From positions 5,208,001-5,272,000 of the forward strand of contig NZ_CP042997.1 of NCBI RefSeq assembly GCF_008087625.1: a stretch of 64,000 nucleotides of DNA, read 5' to 3'. The stretch is from Aquisphaera giovannonii (GTDB lineage Bacteria > Planctomycetota > Planctomycetia > Isosphaerales > Isosphaeraceae). Positions 8,513-19,320 of the stretch are shown one piece after another. The translations under genes were made by a program, and so were the position numbers. How positions within the stretch are numbered: the stretch's first letter is position 1; each line of letters opens with the position of its first letter. The notes under the pieces were generated by a model that was given only the letters and a program-made list of their open reading frames with translations, was not told the DNA's origin and did not search any database.

Positions 8513-8679
8513 GCGACGTGCCGGCCGCCCTGCACGACGAGGTCGTGCTGCGGGCCGGCCATCGCTGCGAGATTTGTAGAGCGTATGGTTGCGTCGAGGA
8601 ACCTCGCCGCAACCATTTCCTCACTCGGGTTATCGGGCAACTCCGACGTCCTCGGACGCCCGTCATGCCAAGGAATTAG
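8509..8679 (+). pseudogene. Truncated HNH endonuclease remnant
   Basis: The frame begins MSDVPAALHDEVVLRAGHRCEICRA, corresponding to the N-terminus of the intact HNH protein at 61307-61657 (VWRRADGRCEYCH). After the first CxxC the similarity stops and the frame ends at a TAG at 8677. The second zinc Cys pair and the DH catalytic core are missing. Sequence from about 8580 to 8915 has lower GC and no recognisable gene, as if the 3' part had been replaced. Confidence 0.65.
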
Positions 8680-9016
8680 GGGCGTCTCCGAACCGTCTGA
8701 TTTCATTGGACTTGCGACGACAACCATATTAGGGTGCGTCAAGCGCCGGCGCGGACGCACCGGATCGGCTCGTCATTACGGACGGCCGCGACTTCTGGCC
8801 CTCCGATCGCCATTCTTCCCGCATGTCCCTGCTCGCTTCACATGCCGGGGCGATCCGGTGCGTCCGCGCTACGATTGACGCAATATACATATTTGAATAA
8901 GCCGAGGCTGGCCCGGTCGCCGGACGGAGCCGGCTCCCACGTATCTCACTCCTTCCCCTTCCGGGTCTTCTCCTCCCCCTCTTCTCTGTGCCCTCCGTGC
9001 CTCTGTGGTGAGCCCC

Positions 9017-10381
9017 TTACACCGCCACGGTGATGCCCGGCATGGCGACCGGGTAGTGGCCCCTGGCGTCGGGCTGGACGGGGGCGGGGGAGTCCATGGT
9101 CAGGTGGTCCAGGCCCGGGGCCAGCTCGAGCTTCGAGCTCAAGGCCTCGTCCCAGGTGACCATCTTGCCGGACTCGGCGGCCATGCGGCCCATGATGCCG
9201 ACGAGAGCGGCGTGCGCGCAGCGCCCGGCCTCGTTGTACGGCGTGTCCTTGCGGATGGCCTCAAACAGGAGGTCGTGCTCGGCCTGGTAGTGGTCGCAGG
9301 GCGGGCCGGCGTACTTCCAGGTCTGGTTCTTCGGCGTCGGCCGGTGGCCCCGGTACAGCTTCGGCTCGGTGACCCCCTCGCCGAGCAAGGCGCAGCCCTT
9401 CGACCCGTGGATCACGTCGCCGAAGAAGCCCCAGCACTGGTCCATGTGCCGGCCCTCGGCCATGAGGCGGGTGCCGTCGGGGAAGGTGTACTCGACCAGG
9501 TAGTGGTCGAAGAGCTGGTCGGCCGCGTCGCGGACCTGCCGGCCCCCCTGGCCCTGGCACGAGACCGGCCAGGCGCCCTTCGCCCAGCAGCAGACGTCCA
9601 GGTTGTGGATCAGCCAGTCGAGGAGGAAGCTGCCGTTGAGCCAGGTGAAGTTGCTGTAGTTCCGGATCTGGTGCGCCAGCTCGCCCTCGCCGGCCCGCCT
9701 GGGGCTGAAGCCGACGGGCGAGTGCATCCGGTAGGCGTAGCAGGCGATGACGTCGCCGATCGCCCCGCCGTGGATCCGCTCGACGGCCTCCTCCAGCGGC
9801 CGGTAGTGCCGGCTCATCAGGCCGCCGGCGACCTTCAGGTTCTTCCGGCCCGCCTCCTCGCCGGCCGCGAGGATCCGCCGCACGCCCGGGCCGTCGACGG
9901 CGAAGGATTTCTCCATGAATACATGGCAGCCCCTCGACACGGCGTACTCGACGTGGATCGGCCGGAAGGCCGGCGGGGTGGCCAGCAGGACGACGCCCCC
10001 GGGCGAGACGCACTTGATCGCCTCCCTGTAGGCGTCCAGCCCCAGGAACTGCCGGGCCGCGGGCACGTCGACCCGGTGCGAGTGGGAGGCGTTGAGCTGG
10101 TCGAGGCTCGCCTCCAGCCGGTCGGGGAAGACGTCGGCCATGGCGACGAGCCGCGTCGGGCCCTTCGTGCTCAATGCCTGGCCGGCGGCGCCGGTGCCCC
10201 GGCCGCCGCAGCCGACGAGGGCGATCGGGATCGTCGCGTCCTGCCGGGCCCTCGCCGCCGCGGTCGCGGGGCCGGCCAGCGAGGCGGCCGCCGCGGCCGC
10301 GGCCGTCCCCGCGAGGAACTCGCGCCGGGACGGGGTGGAGTTGGAGGGGGAACCGTTCGGGGTCGTCGCTGGAGGTCGCAT
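9017..10381 (-). CDS. Tat-exported Gfo/Idh/MocA family oxidoreductase
   Basis: A 454-residue NAD(P)-dependent sugar-type oxidoreductase, predicted to act outside the cytoplasmic membrane. The N-terminus carries a Tat signal (SRREFLAGTAAAAAAASLA). The Rossmann domain begins at IPIALVGCGGRGTGAA and includes VAMADVFPDRLEA and GCHVFMEKSFAVD, with the family's Glu-Lys pair. The C-terminal domain has GDVIACYAYRMHSP and WLIHNLDVCCWAKGAWP. The chosen ATG is preceded by AAGGAG at nine bases, which rules out the longer upstream start. These enzymes are greatly expanded in planctomycetes and are usually linked to carbohydrate breakdown. The substrate is unknown. The gene is monocistronic. Confidence 0.9.
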   Translation of the reverse strand: MRPPATTPNGSPSNSTPSRREFLAGTAAAAAAASLAGPATAAARARQDATIPIALVGCGGRGTGAAGQALSTKGPTRLVAMADVFPDRLEASLDQLNASHSHRVDVPAARQFLGLDAYREAIKCVSPGGVVLLATPPAFRPIHVEYAVSRGCHVFMEKSFAVDGPGVRRILAAGEEAGRKNLKVAGGLMSRHYRPLEEAVERIHGGAIGDVIACYAYRMHSPVGFSPRRAGEGELAHQIRNYSNFTWLNGSFLLDWLIHNLDVCCWAKGAWPVSCQGQGGRQVRDAADQLFDHYLVEYTFPDGTRLMAEGRHMDQCWGFFGDVIHGSKGCALLGEGVTEPKLYRGHRPTPKNQTWKYAGPPCDHYQAEHDLLFEAIRKDTPYNEAGRCAHAALVGIMGRMAAESGKMVTWDEALSSKLELAPGLDHLTMDSPAPVQPDARGHYPVAMPGITVAV

Positions 10382-10539
10382 CGGGATGTACTCCTTCCTC
10401 GCAAAGGTCGCGTCATCGCGTGGCACGGTGATCTCTTCGAAGCCTCGGGCCCTGACAGCGTGGCCGTGGTGGAGCTGGGTGTCGCGAGCCGCGGTGGTCC
10501 GTCGCGGATTCGGCCACTGGCCGTCGCCGCGCGTGGACA

Positions 10540-10737
10540 GGGTGGCTGGGGAGGAGCCGCAGGCGACGCCCCGGGATCGCCGGGGCGGCCCTATGCGACC
10601 CGGCAGGGGGGGCGGCGCCAGGGCCTTGGCCCACCCGGCCGCCGGGCGGAGCCGGCTCCCACGGAGAGGCCACGGGGCCCGGCGACGGCCCGTCCGACCG
10701 TGGCGTCGCCTCCGGCTCCGCCACAGCCACCCGGGGG
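10540..10737. repeat. GGGTGGCTG...CAGCCACCC palindromic element, long copy
   Basis: A roughly 200-base element. Its left arm is GGTGGCTGGGGAGGAGCCGC followed by AGGCGACGCC. Its right arm is GGCGTCGCCTCCGGCTCCGC followed by CACAGCCACC. The arms are inverted repeats of about 40 bases around a unique GC-rich interior. It occupies most of the 560-base gap between the oxidoreductase and the kinase-like gene (10382-10940), where I see no gene. Relatives are at 26817, 26965 and 60650, with half copies at 27127 and 32853. Confidence 0.7.
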
Positions 10738-10940
10738 TTGCACGGGTTGGGGTTTGGGCATGGTCAGCCCCTCCGTCGGGGGTTGGAAAGTTGCAGCACG
10801 GCGGCGGGACGGGGCGGGGCGCCTTGCTTGCAGCGTGGGGCCGCGGCCGATCCGGCCGGGTCGGGGAGAAGTCAAGGCGGGGCGTGTCGTGGCGGGCGGG
10901 TCGGGGCGGGCGGGTCGGGGCCGGATCGTCGGCGATCCGG

Positions 10941-11939
10941 TCAGTCGGCGGGTCCGGTCCCCGGCTCGTCCGCGAGGGGCGTCGCGTCGGCGGGTCGTGC
11001 CGCGTTCGCGTCGGCGTCGGGATCGATCGCGGCGTCGGCGTCGGCGTTCGTGGCGTCGTCGAGGTCGGCGGGGGGGAACGTCGGGAGGGCGAGCCGGGGG
11101 CCGTCGGCCTCGGGGCGGGGGGCCGCGGCGATCGGGGCCGTCCAGGAGGGGGGCGTCGTCCTCGCGGCGCCGGGGCGGCCGGCCTCGACGGCCCGCACGA
11201 TGACCTCCGCGGCGATGTCCAGCCCCAGGCTGTGCGAGTCCAGCACCAGGTCGTAGTTGTGCGGGTCGCCGGAGACCGCCCGGTGCATCGTGCGGTCGAA
11301 CTGGGCGCGGCGGCGGTCCAGGTCCCGGGCCGCGCGGCGGGCCGTCCAGACGGAGACGCCCATCCGCTCGGCCAGGCGCAGGGCCCGGTGGCGGATCGGG
11401 GCGATGATCCGGACGGAGAGGGTCGTCTCCCTCGGCATCAGGAACCCCGCGCCGCGGCCGACGAGCACCGACTCCCCGGCCCGGCCGATCGCCTCGAGGA
11501 GCTTGGCCAAATGGTCGAGGTACGCCTCCTGGGGCGCGTAGTACTCCTCGCGGAGCGGCAGCAGCCAGTCCTGGACGACGCTCGGCGCCAGCTCGTCGAA
11601 GACGCGGACGTCGTCCACGGGGAGCTCCATCCGGTGGGCGATCGCCTCCAGCAGCTCCTGGTCGTAGACCTTCCAGCCCAGCCGCTGGCCGACCATCCGG
11701 GCGATCGCGCCGCCGCCCGCGCCGGTCTCCCGGCTCACGCAGATGTTCTGGAACCGCGCCACCGTGCGTGGGGCCGCCTGCTCCTCGCGGCCCTCCTCGC
11801 CCTTGCCGAAGAGCCAGCGGACGACCGACCACGGCCAGTCGCGCACGCCGCCGAGGCCCGTGCCCGCGCCGGTGCCGGCGTCGGGCCGGGGCGAGGGGGT
11901 CTCGAAGGCGAAGCTCGCGGTCGTCTCCAGGCTCGACAT
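10941..11939 (-). CDS. Cytidylate kinase-like family protein
   Basis: A 332-residue protein of the cytidylate-kinase-like family. The nucleotide-binding loop lies in ICVSRETGAGGGAIARMVG (about residues 66-84), followed by GWKVYDQELLEAIA. Other family blocks are RAGESVLVGRGAGFLMP, TLSVRIIAPIRHRALRLAERM and YDLVLDSHSLGLDIAAEVI. The first 60 residues are not conserved, and the last 90 are a disordered Asp/Ala/Pro-rich tail, making the protein longer than a simple kinase. The phosphate acceptor is uncertain. CMP is the reference substrate, but this branch may differ. The gene is monocistronic. Confidence 0.85.
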   Translation of the reverse strand: MSSLETTASFAFETPSPRPDAGTGAGTGLGGVRDWPWSVVRWLFGKGEEGREEQAAPRTVARFQNICVSRETGAGGGAIARMVGQRLGWKVYDQELLEAIAHRMELPVDDVRVFDELAPSVVQDWLLPLREEYYAPQEAYLDHLAKLLEAIGRAGESVLVGRGAGFLMPRETTLSVRIIAPIRHRALRLAERMGVSVWTARRAARDLDRRRAQFDRTMHRAVSGDPHNYDLVLDSHSLGLDIAAEVIVRAVEAGRPGAARTTPPSWTAPIAAAPRPEADGPRLALPTFPPADLDDATNADADAAIDPDADANAARPADATPLADEPGTGPAD

Positions 11940-12325
11940 GGGCCCAAATCCTCCCGCGGCCTGTTCCCGGCCGCGTCTTTAGTCTAGATCCCCGGCCGGC
12001 CCCTGAGAAGCCACCGCCGGCCGGCGCGGCGCCATCGCCCCGCGCCGCGATCCCGCGGCCGCCCGTCGCAGGCTGTAATCCTTACAACGAGGCCGCCGGG
12101 GGATGCATTTCCCGGATTTGCTCGATTTTCGCTAAAGTTCCGCGGGATTCCGCGGTTAGGACGCCCTCGGGGGGCCCCCACGGGACGTGGCACGGCACTT
12201 GCGATTTCCTGCCCCTCGAGCAGTCCGGCGAGGCCGCGACGCCTTCCGGCCCCGGCGGGACTCACGCCCTCTATTCTTCGGGTTTTCCCGCGGCCCGTCT
12301 CGAATCCCGTGAAGGATCACCGGCG

Positions 12326-12577
12326 ATGAAAAATCGGCGCAATACGTTGCTCTGGATGAAGGACCTGATCGAGCACATGAGCCGCTGCCACGACCAGCTC
12401 CAGTGGGCCAGCGACGGCGAGATGCGGCAGTACCTGGCCGAGGCCATGCTCGGCGACCTGCAGGAATGCCAGAGGCTCTGCGAGGAGCTCCGCGCGGAGC
12501 CCCGCGAGTCCGACCACGCGGCCCGCGCCTCGCGGCGGGGATCGTCCGCCGCGGCCCCCCGGTTCGCGATGAGCTGA
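12326..12577 (+). CDS. Small conserved helical protein
   Basis: An 83-residue protein starting MKNRRNTLLWMKDLIEHMSRC, with a GAAGGA sequence upstream. The first 60 residues are predicted to be helical and rich in His, Cys, Gln and Met (HMSRCHDQLQWA, LGDLQECQRLCEEL), followed by a basic Ser/Ala tail. I know of no named domain. It lies alone in the gap between the kinase-like gene and the FG-GAP gene. The region upstream (11940-12325) is lower in GC than its surroundings and probably holds its promoter. Confidence 0.65.
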   Translation: MKNRRNTLLWMKDLIEHMSRCHDQLQWASDGEMRQYLAEAMLGDLQECQRLCEELRAEPRESDHAARASRRGSSAAAPRFAMS

Positions 12578-12620
12578 TCGCCCGCCCGGGGGACCCCGCG
12601 AGCCCGCCGGCCCGCGGCGA

Positions 12621-13856
12621 TCAAGGCCGGACGAAGCGATACCGGACGACGTTGTGCGTCGACCCGCCGGCGGCCACGACGTCGGGCATGCCGTCGCCGT
12701 CGAGGTCGCCGCCGCGGAGGTCCTGGGCGGCGACGCCGCGATCGAGGACCGTCCGCTTCCAGGACCTCGACGCGCGGTCGTAGTCGTAGAGCGACACCCG
12801 ATGGCCCTTGCCGCGGTGCCCCGCGAGGATCTCGGAGTCGCCGTCCCCGTCGGTGTCCGCGACCCAGAGGGCGTGGCCGTCGTCCAGCGTGTCGTCGATC
12901 ACCGTCCGCTCGCCGAACTCGGGCGAGCCGGCTTTGGCGCCCGCCTCCGGCCCCGGGTAGACCGCCACCTCCCCGCCGTGCCAGGGCTCGACCGTCGCGA
13001 GGAACGCGCTGCCCCCGCGGCCCGCGCCGAGGCCCCCGAGGTGGACCTCGCTGCACCCCCGCCTCGGCGCCTCGCCGGCGAAGCCCTCGACGAGCCGCCG
13101 GGGCACGAAGGTGACCGATGTCCCGTCCGTGATCAGGCTGTCCACGATCGAGACCCCCTCGTTGCTGGCGACCAGGACGGCCGATCGCCCGGCCAGGCCG
13201 GGGAGGGGCTTCACCTCGATCGCGTGGATCACCGGGCTGCTCAGGAGGTGGACGACCGGCCAGCGCGCGAGCTCCGTCCCCCCGCCGTTGCGCAGCAGCT
13301 CGACCGTCCCCGCGCCCTCGTACCGCGGCGGCTTCGACCCCGGCCCGAAGATCGGCGCGACGACCAGGTCGGGCCGCCCGTCCCCGTCCACGTCGCCCCA
13401 CCGCAGCCGGTGGATGCTCGGGAAGTCCCCGACCGGGGCGAGCTTCCAGGGGGCGTCCGGGCCGGGGCCCTGCGACGCCAGCAGGAGCTTGCCGCGGGCC
13501 GGCTTCGTCATCTCGAAGTCGTAGGCGAGGGCGACCTCCGCCCTGCCGTCGCCGTCCAGGTCGGCCGTCGCGCTGCTGATCACGCCGGGCGACTGCGAGC
13601 CCGTCGCGATGATCCGCTTCCTCCACGACGGGTTCTCGTACCAGGCGCACGTGGAGCCGCCGAGCGCGACGACGTCCGGCCTGCCGTCGCCGTTGACGTC
13701 GGCGACCTCCACCTGGTAGGCGTCGGGGAAGTCCGGGTCGATGACCTGGCGGACGACGCGGGGCTCGTCGCCGCGGGCGTCGCGGTGGGGCGTCGCCAGG
13801 GCCAGCAGCACGCCGGCCCAGGCGATGATCGGGGACGGCCTCGGGTGCCTCATCAT
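12621..13856 (-). CDS. Secreted FG-GAP/VCBS repeat protein
   Basis: A 411-residue exported beta-propeller protein. A signal peptide (IIAWAGVLLALATPHRDARG) is followed by FG-GAP/VCBS repeats. Each carries a calcium-binding loop: DVNGDGRPD, DLDGDGRAE, DVDGDGRPD, DTDGDGDSE and DLDGDGMPD. Such proteins probably bind carbohydrate or other extracellular ligands, and planctomycetes encode many. The double ATG at 13853-13856 follows GAGGAG, so the longer upstream start was rejected. No enzyme domain is seen. Confidence 0.88.
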   Translation of the reverse strand: MMRHPRPSPIIAWAGVLLALATPHRDARGDEPRVVRQVIDPDFPDAYQVEVADVNGDGRPDVVALGGSTCAWYENPSWRKRIIATGSQSPGVISSATADLDGDGRAEVALAYDFEMTKPARGKLLLASQGPGPDAPWKLAPVGDFPSIHRLRWGDVDGDGRPDLVVAPIFGPGSKPPRYEGAGTVELLRNGGGTELARWPVVHLLSSPVIHAIEVKPLPGLAGRSAVLVASNEGVSIVDSLITDGTSVTFVPRRLVEGFAGEAPRRGCSEVHLGGLGAGRGGSAFLATVEPWHGGEVAVYPGPEAGAKAGSPEFGERTVIDDTLDDGHALWVADTDGDGDSEILAGHRGKGHRVSLYDYDRASRSWKRTVLDRGVAAQDLRGGDLDGDGMPDVVAAGGSTHNVVRYRFVRP

Positions 13857-14204
13857 CTCTCCTCGCGTCCGGGGGTTGCGCCGGGGCCCAGGCGCCACGC
13901 GGCGACGCGGCCCGCCGCCGGGCCGGACAGGATCTCTCGCCGAGTACGGATCGATCCCCTCCCCACGAGAAGGGGGTGGGACGAAGGCGCCAGCTTATCA
14001 GATTGCTCGATCGCCCACGCGGGGCTGACGATGTCCGGCCTGCGAAGAGGGAGACCGGCCGGGGCGGATCGCGCAGGCCGGGGGCATGGACGAAGCCCGC
14101 TCGTGAGGGGGAGTGGAAGTGGGGTGTTGAAAAACGGCTGCCTTCGACGGCGTTGCCGTGAGATTGCGATGCCCACCTCTGTCGCGCCAACCGAGACTGA
14201 CGAG

Positions 14205-14400
14205 CGAAGACATCTCCCTCTCCCGCTCGGCGGGAGAGGGGTGGGGTGAGGGCGGATCGGGCCTTCGCCGGCGGGCCAAGTGCGTGTGCCTCCGCTGCCG
14301 CGGCGAGCCCGGGATCGACACCACCTCGCGAAGGTCGAGGCGATCGAAGACCCTCACCCCAGCCCTCTCCCGCCGAGCGGGAGAGGGAGAGAAATGGCGG
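14205..14400. repeat. Facing pair of CTCTCCCGCTCGGCGGGAGAG hairpins
   Basis: Two copies of the same roughly 45-base unit in inverted orientation (14210-14255 and 14350-14396). Each contains CTCTCCCGCTCGGCGGGAGA or its complement, with a GTGGGGTGAGGG tail pointing inwards. About 95 bases separate them. A third copy lies at 38955-38990. Related but diverged hairpins are at 17425-17470 and 17563-17597. The rest of the 13857-14537 gap holds nothing I can support as a gene. Confidence 0.65.
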
Positions 14401-14537
14401 CCCGGCCGCGTGACAAGTTCCGAGGGATGATCCACTCGGCCGATCGCTCTCGTTCCAACACCCCAGAGTAGGAGCGGCCCCCGCGATCCGCTACGCTGGG
14501 CTTCTCCGATCCATCCAACACTCCGAGGCCGCGGACG

Positions 14538-15296
14538 ATGGCCGGTTTCCTCAAGTCGCTGGCGAGTCCTTTCGGGCGGCTCTTCCGCGGGCGTCCGCCG
14601 GGCGACGAGGCCGCCCCGGCCGCGGAGCCGCGACGGGGCCTCGTGATCGCGATCGGCGGCGTGGGCGGGCTGGACTTCTGCGGCCCCGCGCTGCGGCACG
14701 TCCTGGCCGGGTCGGGCCTGCCCTACGACTTGCAACTCTTCCCCTGGGGGCACGGCTTCGGCCGCTGGTACGCGGACCTCTCGCGCGTGGCCGACCGCGA
14801 CGCCCGGGCCGCGCTCCTGGCCGACTCCGTCCGCAAGTTCCGGGCGGACCGCCCCGGCGAGCCCGTCTTCCTCGTCGCCAAGTCGGGCGGGTCGGCCGTC
14901 GCGGCGAGGGCCCTGGAGCAGCTCCCGCCGGGCTCGGTCGAGCGCGCGATCCTGCTGGCGCCGGCGCTCTCGCCCGGCTACGACCTGGGCCCGGCCCTCC
15001 GCGCGGTGGCGCGGGAGATGGTCGTCTTCTGGTCGCCGCTGGACGTGATCGTCCTGGGGGCCGGGACGCTGCTCTTCGGCACCGCCGACCGCGTCCGCGG
15101 CCCGTCCGCCGGGCTCGTCGGCTTCCGCCCGCTCGCGGCGCAGGCCGGGCCCCTGGGCAAGCTGAGGCAGGTCCGCTGGGGCCCCGGGATGGCCGCGACC
15201 GGGAACCTCGGCGGTCACGTCGGGCCGGATTCTCCGGTCTTCCTGAGGAAGTACATTGTGCCCCTGCTGCGCCCCGAGACGGCCGACCGTTGTTGA
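14538..15296 (+). CDS. Alpha/beta-hydrolase-like protein of unknown function
   Basis: A 252-residue protein. The first strand is GLVIAIGGVGGLDFCG. A central FLVAKSGGSAVAARAL segment could be a nucleophile elbow with Ser in a KSGGS context rather than the usual GxSxG. The C-terminal part contains VVFWSPLDVIVLGAGT and a late His in LGGHVGPDSPVFL, in the position where a catalytic His would sit. It resembles uncharacterised planctomycete proteins of alpha/beta-hydrolase shape. There is no signal peptide, so a cytosolic location is likely. The assignment is by fold pattern only. Confidence 0.65.
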   Translation: MAGFLKSLASPFGRLFRGRPPGDEAAPAAEPRRGLVIAIGGVGGLDFCGPALRHVLAGSGLPYDLQLFPWGHGFGRWYADLSRVADRDARAALLADSVRKFRADRPGEPVFLVAKSGGSAVAARALEQLPPGSVERAILLAPALSPGYDLGPALRAVAREMVVFWSPLDVIVLGAGTLLFGTADRVRGPSAGLVGFRPLAAQAGPLGKLRQVRWGPGMAATGNLGGHVGPDSPVFLRKYIVPLLRPETADRC

Positions 15297-17356
<2,060 letters not shown>

Positions 17357-17378
17357 GAGGCCGTCACCGGACGGCCTC
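17357..17378 (+). terminator. Stem-loop directly after eno
   Basis: A perfect 9-base-pair stem (GAGGCCGTC / GACGGCCTC) with a four-base ACCG loop starts at the base after the enolase stop. It lacks a T tract, so it may act as an intrinsic terminator in a high-GC genome or as an mRNA stabiliser. Confidence 0.5.
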
Positions 17379-17638
17379 GTCGGTAGGAAGGGTTGGCTCT
17401 ACGCACGAGCGCGACCACCGCTTCCCGTCCCCTCCCCCCACCGCGGGGGAGGGTTGGGGAGAGGGGGCGACCGCCTCCGACAGGCGAGGGAGACTCTCGG
17501 CGGTCCGTCGAGGCCCCGTCCTGCTTCTCGCCTCCCCTCGCGATCCGCGGCCTGCAAGATCCCCCTCTCCCTGACCCTCCCCCACTGGGGGGAGGGGACC
17601 GGAAGGTCGCGACCGCGCTGATGGCGGACGCGGAGGGC

Positions 17639-18454
17639 TCAGCCGCGCCTCGCCCGCCGGACCGCCGCGAACCCGACGGCCGCGAACCCCGCGGCGAGCA
17701 TCCCGAGCGAGGCCGGCTCGGGGACGGCGTTGATCGTGATGGTCGCGATCAGGTCGCCGGGGCTGATGAGGTGGGAGATGTCGTAGCCGTAGGGCGTGGC
17801 CTTGCCGTCGATCGAGTTGAGGTACGAGGAGAAGTCCGTCCCCCCGCCGAAGACGCTCGTGATCACGCCGTTCTCGGCGACGTGGTCCGTGGCGTCATCG
17901 CCCACGATGAACGCGGCGCCGAAGTTGATGTTGTTGACCTCGCTCCCGGCGTCCCAGACGTCGGTGCCGTAGATCTTGATGGTGAGCGGGCCGGTGAAGT
18001 GGCCGGACGCGTCGAACAGGCGGTACCCGAGCGGGTCCGAGTTGCCGAAGAAGAAGTCGTTGGAGGGGACCACCATCGCGGCGAAGCTCAGGTACCGCTC
18101 GGTCGTCGGGTCGGCGACGTCCAGCAGCGTCGTGGCCGAGCCGCCCGGCCCCATCGGGGCCGAGCCCGCGACCGCCTGCGACCCGTGGCCCGCGAAGGCC
18201 GCCGCCAGCCCGGCGGGGCTGCCCAGCTCGGCGAGCGTCTGGAGCCCCGGGGAGACCGTCTCGCCCGGCGTGAACGTCCGGTAGGTCCCGTCGTGGACCC
18301 CCAGCCAGACCGGGGAGATCCCGAACCCCCCCTGCGGCTGGCTGTTCTGGACGGTGACCGTCAGCTGCGCGGCGGGGGCGGTCCGGACGCCGAGCACCGC
18401 GATGAGGGCACCGAGGGCCAGCACCCGGGCCCGCGCGACGTGATCTCTCTGCAT
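17639..18454 (-). CDS. Spondin-domain protein with PEP-CTERM anchor
   Basis: A 271-residue exported protein. An N-terminal signal peptide (RARVLALGALIAVLGVRTAPAA) is followed by a spondin_N-like domain with FGISPVWLGVHDGTYRTF, GLQTLAELGSPAGLAAAF, AAMVVPSNDFFFGN and the acidic segment VWDAGSEVNNINFGAAF. The C-terminus is a PEP-CTERM sorting signal: VPEPAS, a hydrophobic segment and a basic tail (RRARRG). Such proteins are processed by an exosortase, which is not in this window, and are delivered to the cell surface or matrix. It is transcribed divergently from the ECF sigma gene. Confidence 0.88.
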   Translation of the reverse strand: MQRDHVARARVLALGALIAVLGVRTAPAAQLTVTVQNSQPQGGFGISPVWLGVHDGTYRTFTPGETVSPGLQTLAELGSPAGLAAAFAGHGSQAVAGSAPMGPGGSATTLLDVADPTTERYLSFAAMVVPSNDFFFGNSDPLGYRLFDASGHFTGPLTIKIYGTDVWDAGSEVNNINFGAAFIVGDDATDHVAENGVITSVFGGGTDFSSYLNSIDGKATPYGYDISHLISPGDLIATITINAVPEPASLGMLAAGFAAVGFAAVRRARRG

Positions 18455-18690
18455 GATTCATCCTCTCGTCTGGGATCCTGGAACCAGGCCGCCCCTCCCG
18501 TGAAGCGGCTCGGCGCGGCACGGCCATGATGCCGTCGCCCGGGCATTGGTCGCGGAGATCCGCCGGGCGTTACCCGCGCGGGCGATTTTTCCGAAGGGCC
18601 CCGCCCGCGGCGGGCCGCCCGGATCGCCCCGCGCTATAATGGACCGCCGCGATCCCCCCGGGCATGACGGCACCCGAGGAGCCAGGCGGG

Positions 18691-19320
18691 ATGACCCCCT
18701 TGCCGATGTCGAACCCCCCACGCCAGGCCGAGGCCGACCCCGATCCCGCCGCCTGGCTGGAGGCGCACGGCGACGCGCTCTATCGCTTCGCCAGGGCGCG
18801 CGTGGGCCGCCGCGAGGCGGCCGAGGACCTCGTCCAGGAGACGCTCCTGGCGGCGCTCCAGGCGGCCGGCCGGTTCCGCGGCGAGGCCTCCGTGCGGACC
18901 TGGCTTCTGGGGATCCTCCGCCGCAAGATCGCCGACGCCTACCGCCGCCGGCGCGCGTCCGCGGCGACGACCGAGGCGGACCTCGCCGGGCCCGGCGGCG
19001 GGCCCTCGCCCTCGCCCTTCGACGCGGGCGGGCACTGGAGGAGGGCCCCGGCGAGGTGGCCCGCCCCCGAGTCCGCGCTCGACGACGCGGAGTTCTGGCG
19101 GGCCTTCGACGAGTGCAGCGCGCGGCTGCCCCGGCACCTCGCCCGCGCCTTCCTGCTCCGCGAGGTCGAGGGCATGGACCCCGACCGCCTCCGCGCCGAG
19201 CTCCGCGTCGCGCCGGGCAACCTGAGGGTCCGCCTGCACCGTGCCCGGCTCCTGCTCCGCGAATGCCTCGAGAGGAACTGGTTCGGCCCGGACGCCCCCG
19301 CCCCGGGGAGGCGCCCATGA
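18691..19320 (+). CDS. ECF-type RNA polymerase sigma factor
   Basis: A 209-residue sigma-70 family protein with only regions 2 and 4. Region 2 includes LYRFARARVGRREAAEDLVQ and the core-binding/-10 segment VRTWLLGILRRKIADAYRRR. Region 4 includes LPRHLARAFLLREVEGMD and a helix-turn-helix (LRVRLHRARLLLRECLE). A Gly/Pro-rich linker of about 50 residues separates them. The ATG at 18691 has GAGGAG nine bases upstream, and an in-frame ATG at 18664 lacks this. The next gene overlaps by four bases (ATGA) and looks like its zinc-binding anti-sigma factor. Confidence 0.92.
   Translation: MTPLPMSNPPRQAEADPDPAAWLEAHGDALYRFARARVGRREAAEDLVQETLLAALQAAGRFRGEASVRTWLLGILRRKIADAYRRRRASAATTEADLAGPGGGPSPSPFDAGGHWRRAPARWPAPESALDDAEFWRAFDECSARLPRHLARAFLLREVEGMDPDRLRAELRVAPGNLRVRLHRARLLLRECLERNWFGPDAPAPGRRP

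Larger units (their letters stand above)
7862..9012. mobile_element. Putative non-autonomous element bounded by imperfect inverted repeats
   Basis: A 1.15-kb block between lpxI and the oxidoreductase gene. Its ends are imperfect inverted repeats of about 100 bases. The outer part is CTCACCACAGAGG-CACGGAG on the left (from 7862) and its complement on the right (to about 9012). Further in, GTGGGAGCCG followed by CCGCCCGGCGA (7930-7956) matches the complement of 8919-8941. Inside are a CCCCCTTACG hairpin repeat, a small intact gene and a truncated HNH gene. The same CCACAGAGG terminal motif bounds another unit at 46552-46888. No transposase is present. Confidence 0.5.

Noticed and set aside
8580-8760. 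Minus-strand frame beginning MVVVASPMKSDGSE in the HNH remnant region
   Set aside because: It has no homology that I recognise, overlaps the remnant, and has no ribosome binding site. It may be part of an unknown inserted sequence, but it cannot be supported as a gene.
13976-14161. Short plus-strand frame near the facing hairpins
   Set aside because: It lies in a repeat-rich gap, shows no ordered protein pattern and lacks a ribosome binding site.
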